From Pelagibacterium lacus (GTDB lineage: Bacteria > Pseudomonadota > Alphaproteobacteria > Rhizobiales > Devosiaceae), in NCBI RefSeq assembly GCF_003345525.1, contig NZ_QQNH01000003.1, positions 124,001 to 188,000 on the forward strand: a stretch of DNA of 64,000 nt, in the 5' to 3' direction. The translations under genes were made by a program, and so were the position numbers. Shown piece after piece: positions 1-9,575 of this stretch (position 1 is the stretch's first letter; each line of letters begins with the position of its first letter). The notes under the pieces are model-generated. The model worked only from the letters and a program-made list of their open reading frames with translations, was not told where the DNA came from and made no database searches.

Positions 1-175
1 GGTTGTCGAGCCCGACAAAGGCATCGGCAGCCGGCTTCCAGGTGAAGATGTAGTCGATGTCGGCGGGCTGATAGGCGTCGGAGCGCTGCTTGACCGGATA
101 GCCGGGCAGGGCGGCCCGGAACCCTTCGGTCCAGCCCGTCTCGTTTATACCGGTGAGATGAATCAGCATCGCCAT
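1..175 (-). CDS. ghrA: Glyoxylate/hydroxypyruvate reductase A, N-terminal part
   Basis: Only the first 58 codons lie in the window; the gene runs off the left edge. The translation begins MAMLIHLTGINETGW and contains DIDYIFTWKP. This matches the N-terminal substrate domain of GhrA-type D-2-hydroxyacid dehydrogenases, which reduce glyoxylate and hydroxypyruvate with NAD(P)H in the cytosol. The catalytic and NAD-binding part is outside the window. A second in-frame ATG lies two codons downstream (169). A terminator separates it from the cytochrome gene upstream, so it probably has its own promoter or is read at a reduced level. Confidence 0.75.
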   Translation of the reverse strand, partial: MAMLIHLTGINETGWTEGFRAALPGYPVKQRSDAYQPADIDYIFTWKPAADAFVGLDN

Positions 176-199
176 GGTGGGACATCCTTCACTGCGCAG

Positions 200-233
200 A
201 AAAAGGGCCGTCTCCCGGTCGGGGAAACGGCCC
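200..233 (-). terminator. Rho-independent terminator of the tri-heme cytochrome gene
   Basis: On the minus strand a 12-bp stem (GGGCCGTTTCCC against GGGAGACGGCCC, one G-U pair) with loop CGACC is followed by five T. It lies 27 bases after the stop codon of the cytochrome gene, at the distance expected for an intrinsic terminator. Confidence 0.85.
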
Positions 234-259
234 GTTCATAGCGGCTCTTCGAGCCTATG

Positions 260-1792
260 TCATTGGGCGGGCGCGGCGGGTGCGTCCTCGCCTTCGAGGG
301 TCAGCGCGTCGACCTCGTCGGCGACCGGCTGGTCGGGCTCCGCGGGGGCGCCACCGCCGCCGGTCAGGTCCATGGGATCGTCCGACAGCGTGTTGAGGAA
401 AACGATCAGCGCGGCGCGGTCTTCCGGCGAGGAGAGGCCGGGGAAGCTCATCTTGGTGCCGGGGGCGAAATCGCGCGGGCTCTCGAAGAAGGCGTCGAGA
501 TTGGCGGGGGTCCAGGTCTCGCCGGCCTCGCCCATCGCCGCCAGGGCGTCCGAATAGGCGAACTCGGCGTGGTGGGCGATCTCCTGGCCCACGATGTCGT
601 AGATGCCCGGGCCGACGCGATTGGCGTTGGCGGCCGTATAGTCGTGACAGGCCTGGCAGCGCACGATCAGCGCCTGGCCCTGCTCGGGGGTCACCGAAGC
701 GAGCAGCATGACGAGCTCGTCATCGGCAGGCGCGGCGGCTTCCTCTGCGGGGACAGCGGCTTCAGCAGCTTCAGCAGCTTCCTCAGCCGCCGGCTCTTCG
801 GCGGCGGGTTCCTCGGCCGGCGCTTCGACGAGCGGGGTGGGATCGTCCGACAGCGTGTTGAGATAGACGATCAGCGCGGCGCGATCTTCCGGCGAGGAGA
901 GACCGGGGAAACTCATCTTGGTGCCGGGAGCGAACGTGCTCGGGCTTTCGAAGAAGGCGTCGAGATTGGCGGGCGTCCAGGTCTCGCCATCGACGCCCAT
1001 GGCGGCCAGGGCGTCCGAATAGGCGAACTCGGCGTGGTGGGCGATCTCCTGGCCCACGATGTCGTAGATGCCCGGGCCGACGCGATTGGCGTTGGCGGCG
1101 GAATAGTCATGGCAGGCCTGGCAGCGCACGATCAGCGCCTGGCCCTGTTCCGGGGTCACCGAAGCAAGCAGCGTGCTGAGTTCGTCCTGGGCCGGCGCGG
1201 CGGCTTCATCCCCGGCGCCTTCGGCCGCCGGCTCCTCGGCGGGTGCTTCGGGCAGCGGATAGGGGTCGTCGGAATTTTCCCGCAGGAAGGCGATCAGATT
1301 GGCGCGGTCCTCGGGATTGGAGAGGCCGGCAAAGCTCATCTTGGTGCCCGGGGCGAAATTGCGCGGGCTTTCGAGGAAAGCGTCGAGATGCTCGTAATCC
1401 CAGACCTCGCCCTCGGCGCCCATCTCGGCCAGAACGTCGGAATAGGCAAAGCCGTCATGGCTGGCGATCGGGTGACCGACCACGCCATAAATGCCCGGGC
1501 CGGTGCGGTTGGCGTTCTCGGGGGAATAATCGTGACAGGCCTGGCAGCGGGCAATGAGGCCCTGGCCCGCAGAGGCCGACGCCGTCTGCATGCGCGCGGC
1601 GATGGGAGCGACGCCCGGCACCTCCTCGGCGCCTCCAGCCGCGCCATCCTCGACGGGCTCCGGCAGGGCGTAGCCCGCTCCGCGCCCTTCGATGGGCGCA
1701 TAGATTTCGTCGGCGATGAAGCCGACACCCATGACAAAGACCAGGGTGCCCAGAATGGCGCCGAAAATCTTGTTGACCTCAAAAGAATTCAT
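260..1792 (-). CDS. Membrane-anchored tri-heme cytochrome c (three tandem class I domains)
   Basis: The 510-residue protein has one N-terminal membrane segment (about residues 10-29) that likely anchors it in the inner membrane facing the periplasm. Three tandem class I cytochrome c domains follow, with heme motifs CQACH near residues 83, 224 and 379, each with a downstream GTKMSF that supplies the axial Met. Long Ala/Pro/Glu-rich linkers separate the domains. Each domain resembles membrane-bound cytochrome c2/CycM, the carrier between bc1 complex and oxidase. The role as an electron shuttle is inferred from the family. Three copies in one chain are unusual, and domains 2 and 3 are nearly identical even in DNA (see the repeats). 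It is transcribed divergently from pheA. Confidence 0.85.
   Translation of the reverse strand: MNSFEVNKIFGAILGTLVFVMGVGFIADEIYAPIEGRGAGYALPEPVEDGAAGGAEEVPGVAPIAARMQTASASAGQGLIARCQACHDYSPENANRTGPGIYGVVGHPIASHDGFAYSDVLAEMGAEGEVWDYEHLDAFLESPRNFAPGTKMSFAGLSNPEDRANLIAFLRENSDDPYPLPEAPAEEPAAEGAGDEAAAPAQDELSTLLASVTPEQGQALIVRCQACHDYSAANANRVGPGIYDIVGQEIAHHAEFAYSDALAAMGVDGETWTPANLDAFFESPSTFAPGTKMSFPGLSSPEDRAALIVYLNTLSDDPTPLVEAPAEEPAAEEPAAEEAAEAAEAAVPAEEAAAPADDELVMLLASVTPEQGQALIVRCQACHDYTAANANRVGPGIYDIVGQEIAHHAEFAYSDALAAMGEAGETWTPANLDAFFESPRDFAPGTKMSFPGLSSPEDRAALIVFLNTLSDDPMDLTGGGGAPAEPDQPVADEVDALTLEGEDAPAAPAQ
541..634. repeat. 94-bp direct repeat, copy 1 (inside cytochrome domain 3)
   Basis: These 94 bases recur without a mismatch 465 bp downstream. 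They encode part of the heme-binding core of the third cytochrome domain, with near-identical sequence continuing on both sides. This indicates recent duplication or gene conversion within the gene. Confidence 0.85.
1006..1099. repeat. 94-bp direct repeat, copy 2 (inside cytochrome domain 2)
   Basis: Exact second copy of the 94-bp block, here encoding the same part of the second cytochrome domain. The first domain (upstream in the gene) has clearly diverged from both. Confidence 0.85.
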
Positions 1793-2021
1793 AATCTCGG
1801 TCTCTCCGTACCGTTATCCCCGCCCGAGCCCCGGCAGCCGAACGCAAATTACGGCCCAGCTCCGACAAACCCGGCTGCACGAGGTTTGCACCCCTGCGCC
1901 AAAGGCTCGGATTCGCCTGCATGGCCCGCGCGCGGACTGTATAATGGAAGCCACGGCCCGCGCAACCGGCATAGGCCGGGTGCGACAATCCCGCAAGAGG
2001 GAATAGGGAGCCCGTGCACAA

Positions 2022-2050
2022 TTGACTTGCCCTGGGACGAGGCGTTAGGT
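2022..2050 (+). promoter_or_regulatory. Possible sigma-70 promoter of pheA
   Basis: TTGACT (2022-2027) and TTAGGT (2045-2050) are separated by 17 bp and end 29 bp before the pheA start codon. The -35 is good and the -10 weak, which is common in alphaproteobacteria. An isolated TATAAT at 1940-1945 has no good -35 partner on the plus strand. This is a pattern match only. Confidence 0.35.
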
Positions 2051-2079
2051 GCACGCGCAAAGGTCAAGGATGGTGTCAC

Positions 2080-2913
2080 ATGTCGCGCAAGATCGCCTTT
2101 CAGGGGGAATTGGGAGCTTTCAGCCATGCGACGGCCATGGCGGTGTTTCCCCATGACGAGGTCGTGCCCTGCGTCACCTTCGAGGACACCATCGGCGCGG
2201 TGCAGACCGGCAAGGCCGACTACGCCGTGGTGCCGGTGGAAAATTCCCTCTATGGGCGGATCACCGACATCCACCATATCCTGCCCGATAGCGGGCTTTA
2301 CATCATCGGCGAGTATTACCTGCCGGTGCGGATGAACCTTCTGGGAATCAAGGGCACGACGCTCTCCGAGATCACCGCGGTGCAATCGCTGTCGGTGGCG
2401 CTGGGCCAGTGCCGCAAGTTCATCGCTCGCCACGGGCTGCGCACCATCAATGCCGTGGATACGGCCGGATCGGCCCGCGAAGTGGCGCAGAAGGGCGACC
2501 GCAGCCTCGCCGCCATCGCCTCGAAATTTGCCGGCGAGACCTATGGTCTGGACGTCATCGCCGAAAATATCGAGGACGAAGCCCACAACACCACCCGCTT
2601 CCTCATCATGTCGCGCGAGCCGCAATACGCGAGGCCCAACGGCACCCAGGTCAAGACGACCTTCGTCTTCCGGGTCCGCAACGTGCCCGCCGCGCTCTAC
2701 AAGGCCATGGGCGGGTTCGCGACCAATGGCGTCAATATGACCAAGCTGGAAAGCTACATGGTCGGCGGATCGTTCACCGCCACCCAGTTCTATGCCGATA
2801 TCGAGGGCCATCCGGACGACCACAACGTCAAGCTGGCGCTGGAGGAACTGGGGTTCTTCTCCGATCACTTCAAACTTCTGGGCATCTATCCGGTCGCCGA
2901 TTCCGCGCCGTAA
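2080..2913 (+). CDS. pheA: Prephenate dehydratase
   Basis: The 277-residue protein converts prephenate to phenylpyruvate in cytosolic phenylalanine synthesis. It starts IAFQGELGAFSHATA, the first lobe of the PDT domain (about 1-180). The catalytic TRF motif is visible in HNTTRFLIM. A C-terminal ACT domain follows (about 195-270), with LESYMVGGSFTATQF in place of the ESRP motif of many PheA proteins; it probably binds Phe for feedback control. There is no chorismate mutase domain, so this is the monofunctional form usual in the group. AAGGA at 2066-2070 lies 9 bases before the ATG. Confidence 0.95.
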   Translation: MSRKIAFQGELGAFSHATAMAVFPHDEVVPCVTFEDTIGAVQTGKADYAVVPVENSLYGRITDIHHILPDSGLYIIGEYYLPVRMNLLGIKGTTLSEITAVQSLSVALGQCRKFIARHGLRTINAVDTAGSAREVAQKGDRSLAAIASKFAGETYGLDVIAENIEDEAHNTTRFLIMSREPQYARPNGTQVKTTFVFRVRNVPAALYKAMGGFATNGVNMTKLESYMVGGSFTATQFYADIEGHPDDHNVKLALEELGFFSDHFKLLGIYPVADSAP

Positions 2914-2962
2914 AAAGCCGTCCCGCCCCTTGCAAACCGCGCGCCGATGCAGCACATAGGGG

Positions 2963-3060
2963 CCGGGAGGTTGGTGGCGGACGAACCGCTCGCCAACCGG
3001 GTCAGGTCCGGAAGGAAGCAGCCCTAACGAGTACGGCACGGGTCGTCGTCAGCCTCCTGC
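2963..3060 (+). ncRNA. ffs: Signal recognition particle RNA (small bacterial type)
   Basis: The core GGTCAGGTCCGGAAGGAAGC with the following AGCCCTAACGA is the conserved SRP domain IV loop that binds Ffh. The flanks pair: GGGAGG near 2965-2970 with CCTCCT near 3053-3058, and GTTGG with CCAAC, giving one long hairpin of about 98 nt. Position between pheA and dnaX is typical for alphaproteobacteria, where ffs precedes dnaX. The exact ends are estimated from the pairing. Confidence 0.93.
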
Positions 3061-3109
3061 TAACCCGCCAGAATTCGATGGCGCGGCCCTTCCCCCCGCA
3101 TAACGGCAT

Positions 3110-4852
3110 GTGATGGTGACCTCGACGACCCCAGCAACGCCCTATCAGGTTCTGGCCCGCAAATACCGGCCGTCGAGCTTCGAGAGCCTTGTTGGTCAGG
3201 ACGCGATGGTCCAGACCCTGGACAACGCCTTCAAGGTGGGGCGCATCCATCACGCCTTCATCCTCACCGGCGTGCGCGGCGTGGGCAAGACCACCACGGC
3301 CCGCATTCTGGCCCGCGCGTTCAATTATGCCGACGCGGCCGGCGCCCGGCCCACCCTCGACCTCTCCAAGGAGGGGCTGCACTGCGCCGAAATCATCGCC
3401 GGCACCCATGTCGATGTGATGGAAATGGACGCGGCCTCCAATACAGGCATCGATTCCATCCGCGAAATCAATGCCATGACCCGCACCCCGCCGATGAGCG
3501 CGCCCTATAAGGTGTTCATCATCGACGAAGTGCACATGCTCTCCACCTCGGCCTTCAACGGCCTGCTCAAGACGCTGGAAGAGCCGCCCCCCTACGTCAA
3601 GTTCATCTTCGCCACCACCGAGATCCGCAAGGTGCCGGTCACCATCCTGTCGCGCTGCATGCGGTTCGACCTGCGCCGCATCGCGCCCGAGGTGATGACG
3701 GACTATCTCGGCGGGCTGCTGGCGCGCGAGGCGGTGTTCTTCGAGCCCGAAGCGCTGTCGATGATCGTGCGGGCGGGGGAAGGCTCGGCGCGCGACTGCC
3801 TGTCGCTGACCGACCAGGCCATCGCCCATGGCGGCGGGGAGATCACCGCGCAATCGGTGCGCGACATGCTCGGGCTGGCCGACCGGGCGCGGATCATCGA
3901 CCTGTTTGAAAAGTTGATGGGCGGCGATATCGCCGGGGCGCTCGACGAGGCGCGAGCGCTCTATGATTCGGGCGCCGACCCCACCACCATCGTCGCCGAC
4001 CTGGCGGAACTGACCCATCTCATCACCCGCATCAAGATCGTACCCTCGGCGGCCGAGGACCCGGTGCTCACCCCCGACGAGCGCGGCCGGGGTGCTGACC
4101 TGGCGCAAAGGCTCGGCCTGCGCATCCTCACCCGCACCTGGCAGATTCTCTCACGGGGGCTGACCGAGATCGCCCAGTCGGGCAATGGCCTGCAGGCGGC
4201 GGAAATGGTGCTGATCCGCCTCGCCTATGCCGCCGACCTGCCCGGCCCCGAGGAACTGATCGAAAAGCTGTCGAGCCCGCCCGCCGAGGGCGGAGGGCCG
4301 CTGGCCGGCCCTTCGGTTTCCGCGGGCGGCGGGGGCATGCAGGCCCGCGCCATGGCCCCTGTCCAGCGTTTGCAGCTGGCCCCGGTCGCCGCGGCGGCGC
4401 CGCAGGCCGCCGCCTTGCCGGCGCCGAAATCCTATGAGCAATTGGTGGCGCTGGCCGGTGAGAAACGCGATCTCCTCGTCAAGCACGCGCTTGAATCGGA
4501 TTTGAAGCCCGTCGCCTTCGAGACCGGCCGCATCGAGATCGCCCTCACCCCGACCGCCAATCTGGCCATCGTCTCGACGCTGTCGGCGCGGCTCAAGGAG
4601 TGGACGGGGCGACCCTGGATGGTCACGGTCTCGACCCGGCAGGTCGACGCCCCCACCCTGCGTGAGGCGCGCGAGGCCGAACGCGACAACCAGCGCAATG
4701 CCGCGCTGGAAGACCCGCTGGTCAAGGCGGTGATGGAGACCTTTCCCGGCGCGCGGCTGGTCGATATCCGCACCCGCGCCGATACCGAAGAGGCCGAGGC
4801 TTCAGCCGAAGGGCCAGAGATGGCGCCAATCGATCCGGAGGACGATGAATGA
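3110..4852 (+). CDS. dnaX: DNA polymerase III subunit gamma/tau
   Basis: The clamp-loader ATPase subunit of the replicative polymerase. The translation shows the DnaX start [13 protein letters not shown], Walker [11 protein letters not shown] (54-63), the DEVHM Walker B and the sensor region [15 protein letters not shown]. The C-terminal 200 residues form the Ala/Pro-rich linker and tau-like polymerase-binding domain. The four-cysteine zinc module present in E. coli DnaX is reduced to a single Cys in GLHCAEII, as in relatives. No A-rich slippage site for a shorter gamma form was found. GTG 3110 and ATG 3113 are adjacent possible starts; no clear ribosome site decides. It overlaps the next gene by 4 bp. 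Confidence 0.95.
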   Translation: MMVTSTTPATPYQVLARKYRPSSFESLVGQDAMVQTLDNAFKVGRIHHAFILTGVRGVGKTTTARILARAFNYADAAGARPTLDLSKEGLHCAEIIAGTHVDVMEMDAASNTGIDSIREINAMTRTPPMSAPYKVFIIDEVHMLSTSAFNGLLKTLEEPPPYVKFIFATTEIRKVPVTILSRCMRFDLRRIAPEVMTDYLGGLLAREAVFFEPEALSMIVRAGEGSARDCLSLTDQAIAHGGGEITAQSVRDMLGLADRARIIDLFEKLMGGDIAGALDEARALYDSGADPTTIVADLAELTHLITRIKIVPSAAEDPVLTPDERGRGADLAQRLGLRILTRTWQILSRGLTEIAQSGNGLQAAEMVLIRLAYAADLPGPEELIEKLSSPPAEGGGPLAGPSVSAGGGGMQARAMAPVQRLQLAPVAAAAPQAAALPAPKSYEQLVALAGEKRDLLVKHALESDLKPVAFETGRIEIALTPTANLAIVSTLSARLKEWTGRPWMVTVSTRQVDAPTLREAREAERDNQRNAALEDPLVKAVMETFPGARLVDIRTRADTEEAEASAEGPEMAPIDPEDDE

Positions 4853-5172
4853 AAGACTTGATGGGCATGATGAAGAAGGCCCAGGAATTCCAGCAGCGCG
4901 CCCAGGAGATGCAGGACGAGGCAGCCAGCCATCTCGTCGAGGGCGTGGCCGGGGGCGGCATGGTGAGCGTCACCATGAGCGCCAAGGGCGACCTGCGCGG
5001 CATCAAGATCGACCCCGGCCTGCTCAAGCCCGAGGACGCCGAGATCGTCGAGGATCTGATCGTCGCGGCGCATGCGGATGCGCGCCGCAAGGGCGAGGAG
5101 TTCCTGGCCGAGAAGATGAGCGAGATCACCTCCGGCCTGCCCATTCCGCCGGGCATGAAGTTTCCGTTCTAG
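4849..5172 (+). CDS. YbaB/EbfC family nucleoid-associated protein
   Basis: A 107-residue DNA-binding protein of the YbaB/EbfC family, which forms small dimers that coat DNA. It has the typical features [20 protein letters not shown] (helix 1), a [15 protein letters not shown] strand region and the C-terminal PPGMKFPF tail. Its ATG overlaps the dnaX stop (ATGA), so translation is likely coupled. The order dnaX-ybaB-recR is conserved in many bacteria. Confidence 0.93.
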   Translation: MKDLMGMMKKAQEFQQRAQEMQDEAASHLVEGVAGGGMVSVTMSAKGDLRGIKIDPGLLKPEDAEIVEDLIVAAHADARRKGEEFLAEKMSEITSGLPIPPGMKFPF

Positions 5173-5189
5173 ACGCAGGGCCGTTTTCT

Positions 5190-5792
5190 ATGGCGAACGC
5201 CACCGGCGGGCCGGAAATCGAACAATTGATCCAGCTGCTGTCCCGGCTGCCCGGCCTCGGCCCGCGCTCCGGGCGGCGGGCCGTGCTGCACCTGATCAAG
5301 AAGAAGGAGCAGCTGATGGTGCCGCTCGCTGCCGCGCTCGAACGCGCGGTGGCGGCGGTGAGGGTGTGCGAAAGTTGCGGCAATATCGATACCGTCTCCC
5401 CTTGCGGCATCTGCTCTGACCCCAGGCGCGCCGAATCGGGCCTTCTGATCGTCGTCGAGGACGTCGCCGACCTCTGGGCGCTGGAGCGGGCCGGCATCGG
5501 GCCGGCGCGCTACCACGTGCTGGGCGGGGTGCTCTCGCCGCTGGACGGGGTGGGGCCCGACGACCTCTCCATTGACCAGTTGCTGCGCCGCGCGCCGGAC
5601 TATTCGGAAATCGTGCTGGCGGTCAATGCGACGGTCGAGGGGCAGACCACGGCCCATTACATCACCGACCGCCTGGCCGGAACCGGTGTGACCATCACCC
5701 GGCTGGCCCATGGCGTGCCCGTCGGGGGCGAACTCGACTATCTCGACGAGGGCACGCTCAGCCAGGCGCTCAAGGCCCGCACGCGCTTTTGA
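5190..5792 (+). CDS. recR: Recombination mediator RecR
   Basis: The 200-residue protein acts with RecF and RecO to load RecA on gapped DNA. Visible features are a helix-hairpin-helix ([19 protein letters not shown]), a four-cysteine zinc finger ([16 protein letters not shown]) and a Toprim domain with [12 protein letters not shown]. The length is usual for the family. It is 17 bp after ybaB and closes the replication/repair operon. The ATG was chosen because the HhH motif follows at the expected distance. Confidence 0.95.
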   Translation: MANATGGPEIEQLIQLLSRLPGLGPRSGRRAVLHLIKKKEQLMVPLAAALERAVAAVRVCESCGNIDTVSPCGICSDPRRAESGLLIVVEDVADLWALERAGIGPARYHVLGGVLSPLDGVGPDDLSIDQLLRRAPDYSEIVLAVNATVEGQTTAHYITDRLAGTGVTITRLAHGVPVGGELDYLDEGTLSQALKARTRF

Positions 5793-5908
5793 AACCCTTC
5801 GTTAAGCCTGCCGCGTGAGTTCCCCCGCCTGCGGGCGGGACATCGCTCTTTGTTTACGCTTGCGGCCCCATAGGCGGTATTCCATACGCATTTTTGGGGA
5901 TGGCGGAG

Positions 5909-8305
5909 ATGAGCGAAATCGTCACTTCTCTTTATTTTCAGCACGATATCCGCTTCGTGCTGCTGGCCGCGGCGATCTGCGCGCTGTCCGCCTTTGCCTG
6001 CATCTCGATCCTCAACCATGCCCGCCGCTCGGCGGGCTGGGCACGGGCGGCCTGGATCGGGGTCGCCGCCGTCTCGGTCGGCTTCGGCATCTGGGCCACC
6101 CATTTCATCGCCATGCTCGCCTTCGATATCGGCTTTCCGGCCAGCTATGATGTCGGGCTGACGGCCGCTTCCCTGGTCATCGCCATCGCCATATGCGGCA
6201 CCGGCGTCGCCATGGCCGTGCTGGGCAACCGGACCGCCGACCTCGCCTTGGGCGGCGCCATCGTCGGGGTCGGTATTTCCACTATGCACTATACCGGCAT
6301 GCACGCCCTGCAGGTGGGGGGCGAGGTGAGCTGGAGTTCGGGCCTCGTCGCGCTCTCGGTGATCTTCGGCATGGCGCTCTCTGCCCTGGCTTTCACCCTG
6401 GGCAGCCGCCGCAACCGCTTCGGCCTGCGCCTGGCGGGGGCCGGGCTTCTGACGCTCGCCATCTGCGCCATGCATTTCACCGCCATGGGCGCGGCGGGCT
6501 TTGAGAACTGCTACGCCATCGTGGGTCCGGACGATATCCGTCCCGGCCTGTTGTCGCTGATCGTCGGAGCGGCGTCGATCCTCATCCTGATCGCCGCGCT
6601 GGGGGGCGTGATGCTCGACCTGCGCGACCGCAAGCGCATGGCCGCCGAGGACAGCCGCCTGCGCAGCCTCGCCGACGCGGCCGTGGAGGGGCTGATCGTC
6701 TGCCATGAGCGCACGGTGGTGGCCGTCAATGAAAGTTTCCAGCGGCTGATCGGAGATACGGGCGAAATGGCCGGCCGCGCCGTCGAGGACTTCTTGCCTC
6801 CGCCCGATTGCGACATGCTGTTCGCACAGCCCAACCAACTGCTCGAAATGGAGTTGTCCGCCGCCAGCGGTGAGCGCATTCCCGTCGAGGTGGTGCTGCG
6901 CGACGTCGATTTCGGCGTCGAGGCCCATCGCGCCATTGCCGTGCGCGACCTGCGGGCCCGCAAGCAGGCCGAGCACCATATCCGCTTCCTCGCCCATCAC
7001 GACGCCATGACCGGGCTCGCCAACCGCACCAGCTTCAGCAAGCGGCTCGAGGAGGAAATGGAGCGCAGCCGGCTGACCGGGCAGCGCCTCGCCGTGCTGT
7101 GCATCGACCTCGACCGCTTCAAGGAGGTCAACGACCTGTTCGGCCACGCGGCGGGCGACGCGCTGTTGCAGAAGGTCGCCACCGTCATGGAAGGGGCGCT
7201 GGCTCCCGGCCAGTTTGCCGGCCGGCTGGGTGGCGACGAATTTGCCATCATCGCCCCCGCTGTGGGGGAGAAGCCGGAAGAGGCGGCCATCGTCCTTCTC
7301 GAAGCCTTCGCCGATTCCAATATCGGCAGCATCGAGGGCGGCATGATCTCCGCCTCGATCGGCATCGCGCTCTATCCCGACCACACCGTCGAAGCCGACC
7401 AGCTGATGACCTTCGCCGACACGGCGCTCTATTGCGCCAAGGAGGAGGGACGAGGCTCCTATCGCCTGTTCGAGCCGCAAATGGGTGCTCAGGTGCGCGA
7501 CCGCCGCCTGCTCGAGCACGATCTGCGGCTGGCCCTGGCGCGCGATCAGCTGGCCCTCGTCTACCAGCCCCAGGTCGATATCGAGACCGCCGAAGTGACA
7601 GGTTTCGAGGTGCTGCTGCGCTGGACCCATCCCGAACGCGGTGCGGTGCCGCCGGCCAAGTTCATTCCCATCGCCGAGGAAACCGGCCTCATCATGCAAT
7701 TGGGCGAATGGGTCATGCGGTCCGCCTGCAAGGAGGCGGCGAGCTGGTCCAATCCCCTTTCGGTCGCCGTCAACGTCTCGGCGGTGCAGCTCCACGCGAC
7801 CCATTTCGTCGATTTCGTGCGCGATGTGCTGCGTACCACCGGCCTCGCGCCCGCGCGGCTGGAAATCGAGATCACCGAGACGGCGATGATCCGCAACATC
7901 AACCGCGCCATCTCCAATCTGCGCCAGGTCAAGGCGCTGGGGGTCAAGGTGGCCATGGATGATTTCGGCACCGGCTATTCCTCGCTCTCGAACCTGCGCG
8001 CCTTCCCCTTCGACCGTATCAAGGTCGACCAGTCCTTCATCCGGGCGGTCCATGACAACGACCAGTCGGCCGCCATCGTGCGCGCCGTGCTGGGGCTGGG
8101 CAAGGGGCTCAACCTGCCCATCCTGGCCGAAGGGGTGGAACGCCCCGAGGAGCTGGAATTCCTGCGCAATGAAATCTGCCATTCGGCCCAGGGCTACTGG
8201 TTCGGGCGGCCGCAGCATATCGGGGTCTATGCCGACGTCATCTCCGGCCGGCGCCGGACCCTCGATGCGCACCTGCCGCCGCTCGGCGAGAAACGCTCCG
8301 CTTAG
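5909..8305 (+). CDS. MHYT-PAS-GGDEF-EAL cyclic-di-GMP signalling protein
   Basis: A 798-residue inner-membrane sensor. Residues 1-240 form an MHYT domain: seven membrane helices carrying WATHFIAM, MHYTGMH and MHFTAMG, thought to bind copper or a gas. A PAS-like domain (about 260-350) precedes a GGDEF domain with an intact GGDEF near 440 and an EAL domain with EVLLRW near 566 and DDFGTGYSS near 683. Both active sites look complete, so it may make and break cyclic-di-GMP. TTG 5894 and ATG 5900 are other in-frame starts; ATG 5909 has a GGGGA 8 bp upstream. It stands alone after recR. Confidence 0.9.
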   Translation: MSEIVTSLYFQHDIRFVLLAAAICALSAFACISILNHARRSAGWARAAWIGVAAVSVGFGIWATHFIAMLAFDIGFPASYDVGLTAASLVIAIAICGTGVAMAVLGNRTADLALGGAIVGVGISTMHYTGMHALQVGGEVSWSSGLVALSVIFGMALSALAFTLGSRRNRFGLRLAGAGLLTLAICAMHFTAMGAAGFENCYAIVGPDDIRPGLLSLIVGAASILILIAALGGVMLDLRDRKRMAAEDSRLRSLADAAVEGLIVCHERTVVAVNESFQRLIGDTGEMAGRAVEDFLPPPDCDMLFAQPNQLLEMELSAASGERIPVEVVLRDVDFGVEAHRAIAVRDLRARKQAEHHIRFLAHHDAMTGLANRTSFSKRLEEEMERSRLTGQRLAVLCIDLDRFKEVNDLFGHAAGDALLQKVATVMEGALAPGQFAGRLGGDEFAIIAPAVGEKPEEAAIVLLEAFADSNIGSIEGGMISASIGIALYPDHTVEADQLMTFADTALYCAKEEGRGSYRLFEPQMGAQVRDRRLLEHDLRLALARDQLALVYQPQVDIETAEVTGFEVLLRWTHPERGAVPPAKFIPIAEETGLIMQLGEWVMRSACKEAASWSNPLSVAVNVSAVQLHATHFVDFVRDVLRTTGLAPARLEIEITETAMIRNINRAISNLRQVKALGVKVAMDDFGTGYSSLSNLRAFPFDRIKVDQSFIRAVHDNDQSAAIVRAVLGLGKGLNLPILAEGVERPEELEFLRNEICHSAQGYWFGRPQHIGVYADVISGRRRTLDAHLPPLGEKRSA

Positions 8306-8327
8306 GCGATCCGCCATGGGGGTGTGA

Positions 8328-9473
8328 TCAGTCGATGAGGCTGGGGCGCTCGTCCTCGAATTCCAGCGCCTCGATCTTTTCCCCGCGCCGGGTGACTTTG
8401 CCGGTGGAGATCAGGATCTGCTCCACATCGGCCTGGGTCTGGGCGAAATGCGATTTGAGCTTGCCGACCCGCTCGTCCAGCCGGTTGACGTCGGCCAGGA
8501 GCGCAATGACTTCCTTCTGGATGATATGGGCCTGTTCGCGCATGCGCACGTCACGCAGCAGGGCCTGGATCACCTGGATCGAGAGCATCAGCAGCGAGGG
8601 CGAGACAATGACCACCCGGGCCCGCGCCGCCTTCTGCACCACATCCTCGAAGCGCTCATGGAGGTCCGCGAAGATCGATTCCGAAGGCACGAACATGAAG
8701 GCGGTGTCCTGGGTCTCCCCCGCGATCAGGTATTTTTCCGCGATGGCCCGCACATGCACCGTGCAGTCATTGCGGAAGCCGGTCATGGCGGCGCGCACCG
8801 CCTCGGGGGTTTCGGCCTCGGAAAGCCGCTGCCAGGCTTCGAGGGGGAATTTGGCGTCGATGACCAGCGAGGGGGCGCCATTGGGCATGTGGACCAGCGC
8901 GTCGGGGCGCGAATTGTTCGACAGCGTCGCCTGGAAGGAATAGCCGTTCGAGGCCAGCCCGTCGGCGATGATCGCCTCCATCCGCCCCTGGCCGAATGCC
9001 CCGCGCTGCTGCTTGTTGGCAAGGATCGATTGCAGCGAGACGATTTCGCCGGACAACTGGGCGATATTGGTCTGCGCCCTGTCGATCACCGCCAGCCGCT
9101 CGTTGAGCTTGGTGAGGGTTTCCTCGGTCTTGGTGCGGGTCTCGGTCATCGACTGGTTCACTCGGTGCGAACTGGCGTCGATCCGCTCGGTGAGCAGACG
9201 CGCCAGATCCGAGGTCCGGTTGCCGAAAATCTCGCTCATGGTCTGCATGCGCCCGGTCATTTCCGACTGGATGCGCATCATGTCGGCCATGTGCCGTTCC
9301 ATTTCGGCCGCCTTGGCCGCATCGCCCGCAGCCTGCTCCTCGCGCCGCGCCGCCGCCCGGTTCTGGCTTGCGAGGATGAGGACCAGCCCCACAACGGCGA
9401 CGGCAAGCCCGAGCACCAGGGCGATGGCGAGAGTGACGGGCGTTCCGCCGATATCGAAAAGCACTGTTTCCAT
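8328..9473 (-). CDS. rmuC: DNA recombination protein RmuC
   Basis: A 381-residue RmuC family protein, known to limit recombination at inverted repeats; the biochemical activity is unproven. One N-terminal membrane helix (about 13-33) is followed by a coiled coil (about 40-160) and the RmuC domain with LVIDAKFPLEAWQRL, AFMFVPSESIFADL and LLMLSIQVIQALLRDVRM. The ATG at 9473 places the membrane helix at the very N-terminus. A longer reading to 9563 would nearly reach the divergent def start and adds no conserved sequence. Confidence 0.9.
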   Translation of the reverse strand: METVLFDIGGTPVTLAIALVLGLAVAVVGLVLILASQNRAAARREEQAAGDAAKAAEMERHMADMMRIQSEMTGRMQTMSEIFGNRTSDLARLLTERIDASSHRVNQSMTETRTKTEETLTKLNERLAVIDRAQTNIAQLSGEIVSLQSILANKQQRGAFGQGRMEAIIADGLASNGYSFQATLSNNSRPDALVHMPNGAPSLVIDAKFPLEAWQRLSEAETPEAVRAAMTGFRNDCTVHVRAIAEKYLIAGETQDTAFMFVPSESIFADLHERFEDVVQKAARARVVIVSPSLLMLSIQVIQALLRDVRMREQAHIIQKEVIALLADVNRLDERVGKLKSHFAQTQADVEQILISTGKVTRRGEKIEALEFEDERPSLID

Positions 9474-9575
9474 AATGTTCTTGTTATCTGATTCGCCGCG
9501 TCCCATATGAGGCTTGCTTGACCGCGCCGGGGCGCGTGGATTAACCAGAGCGCACCAACCCACAAGAGACGTTCA

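Noticed and set aside
257-2335. 692-codon plus-strand open frame opposite the cytochrome gene
   Set aside because: It is the antisense shadow of the repeated cytochrome domains, rich in Gly/Arg/His, and would run into pheA in another frame.
3110-4852. Programmed frameshift in dnaX giving a gamma form
   Set aside because: No A-rich slippery heptamer or following hairpin was found in the linker region.
5738-8317. 859-codon minus-strand open frame
   Set aside because: Antisense of the MHYT-PAS-GGDEF-EAL gene; composition typical of high-GC shadow frames.
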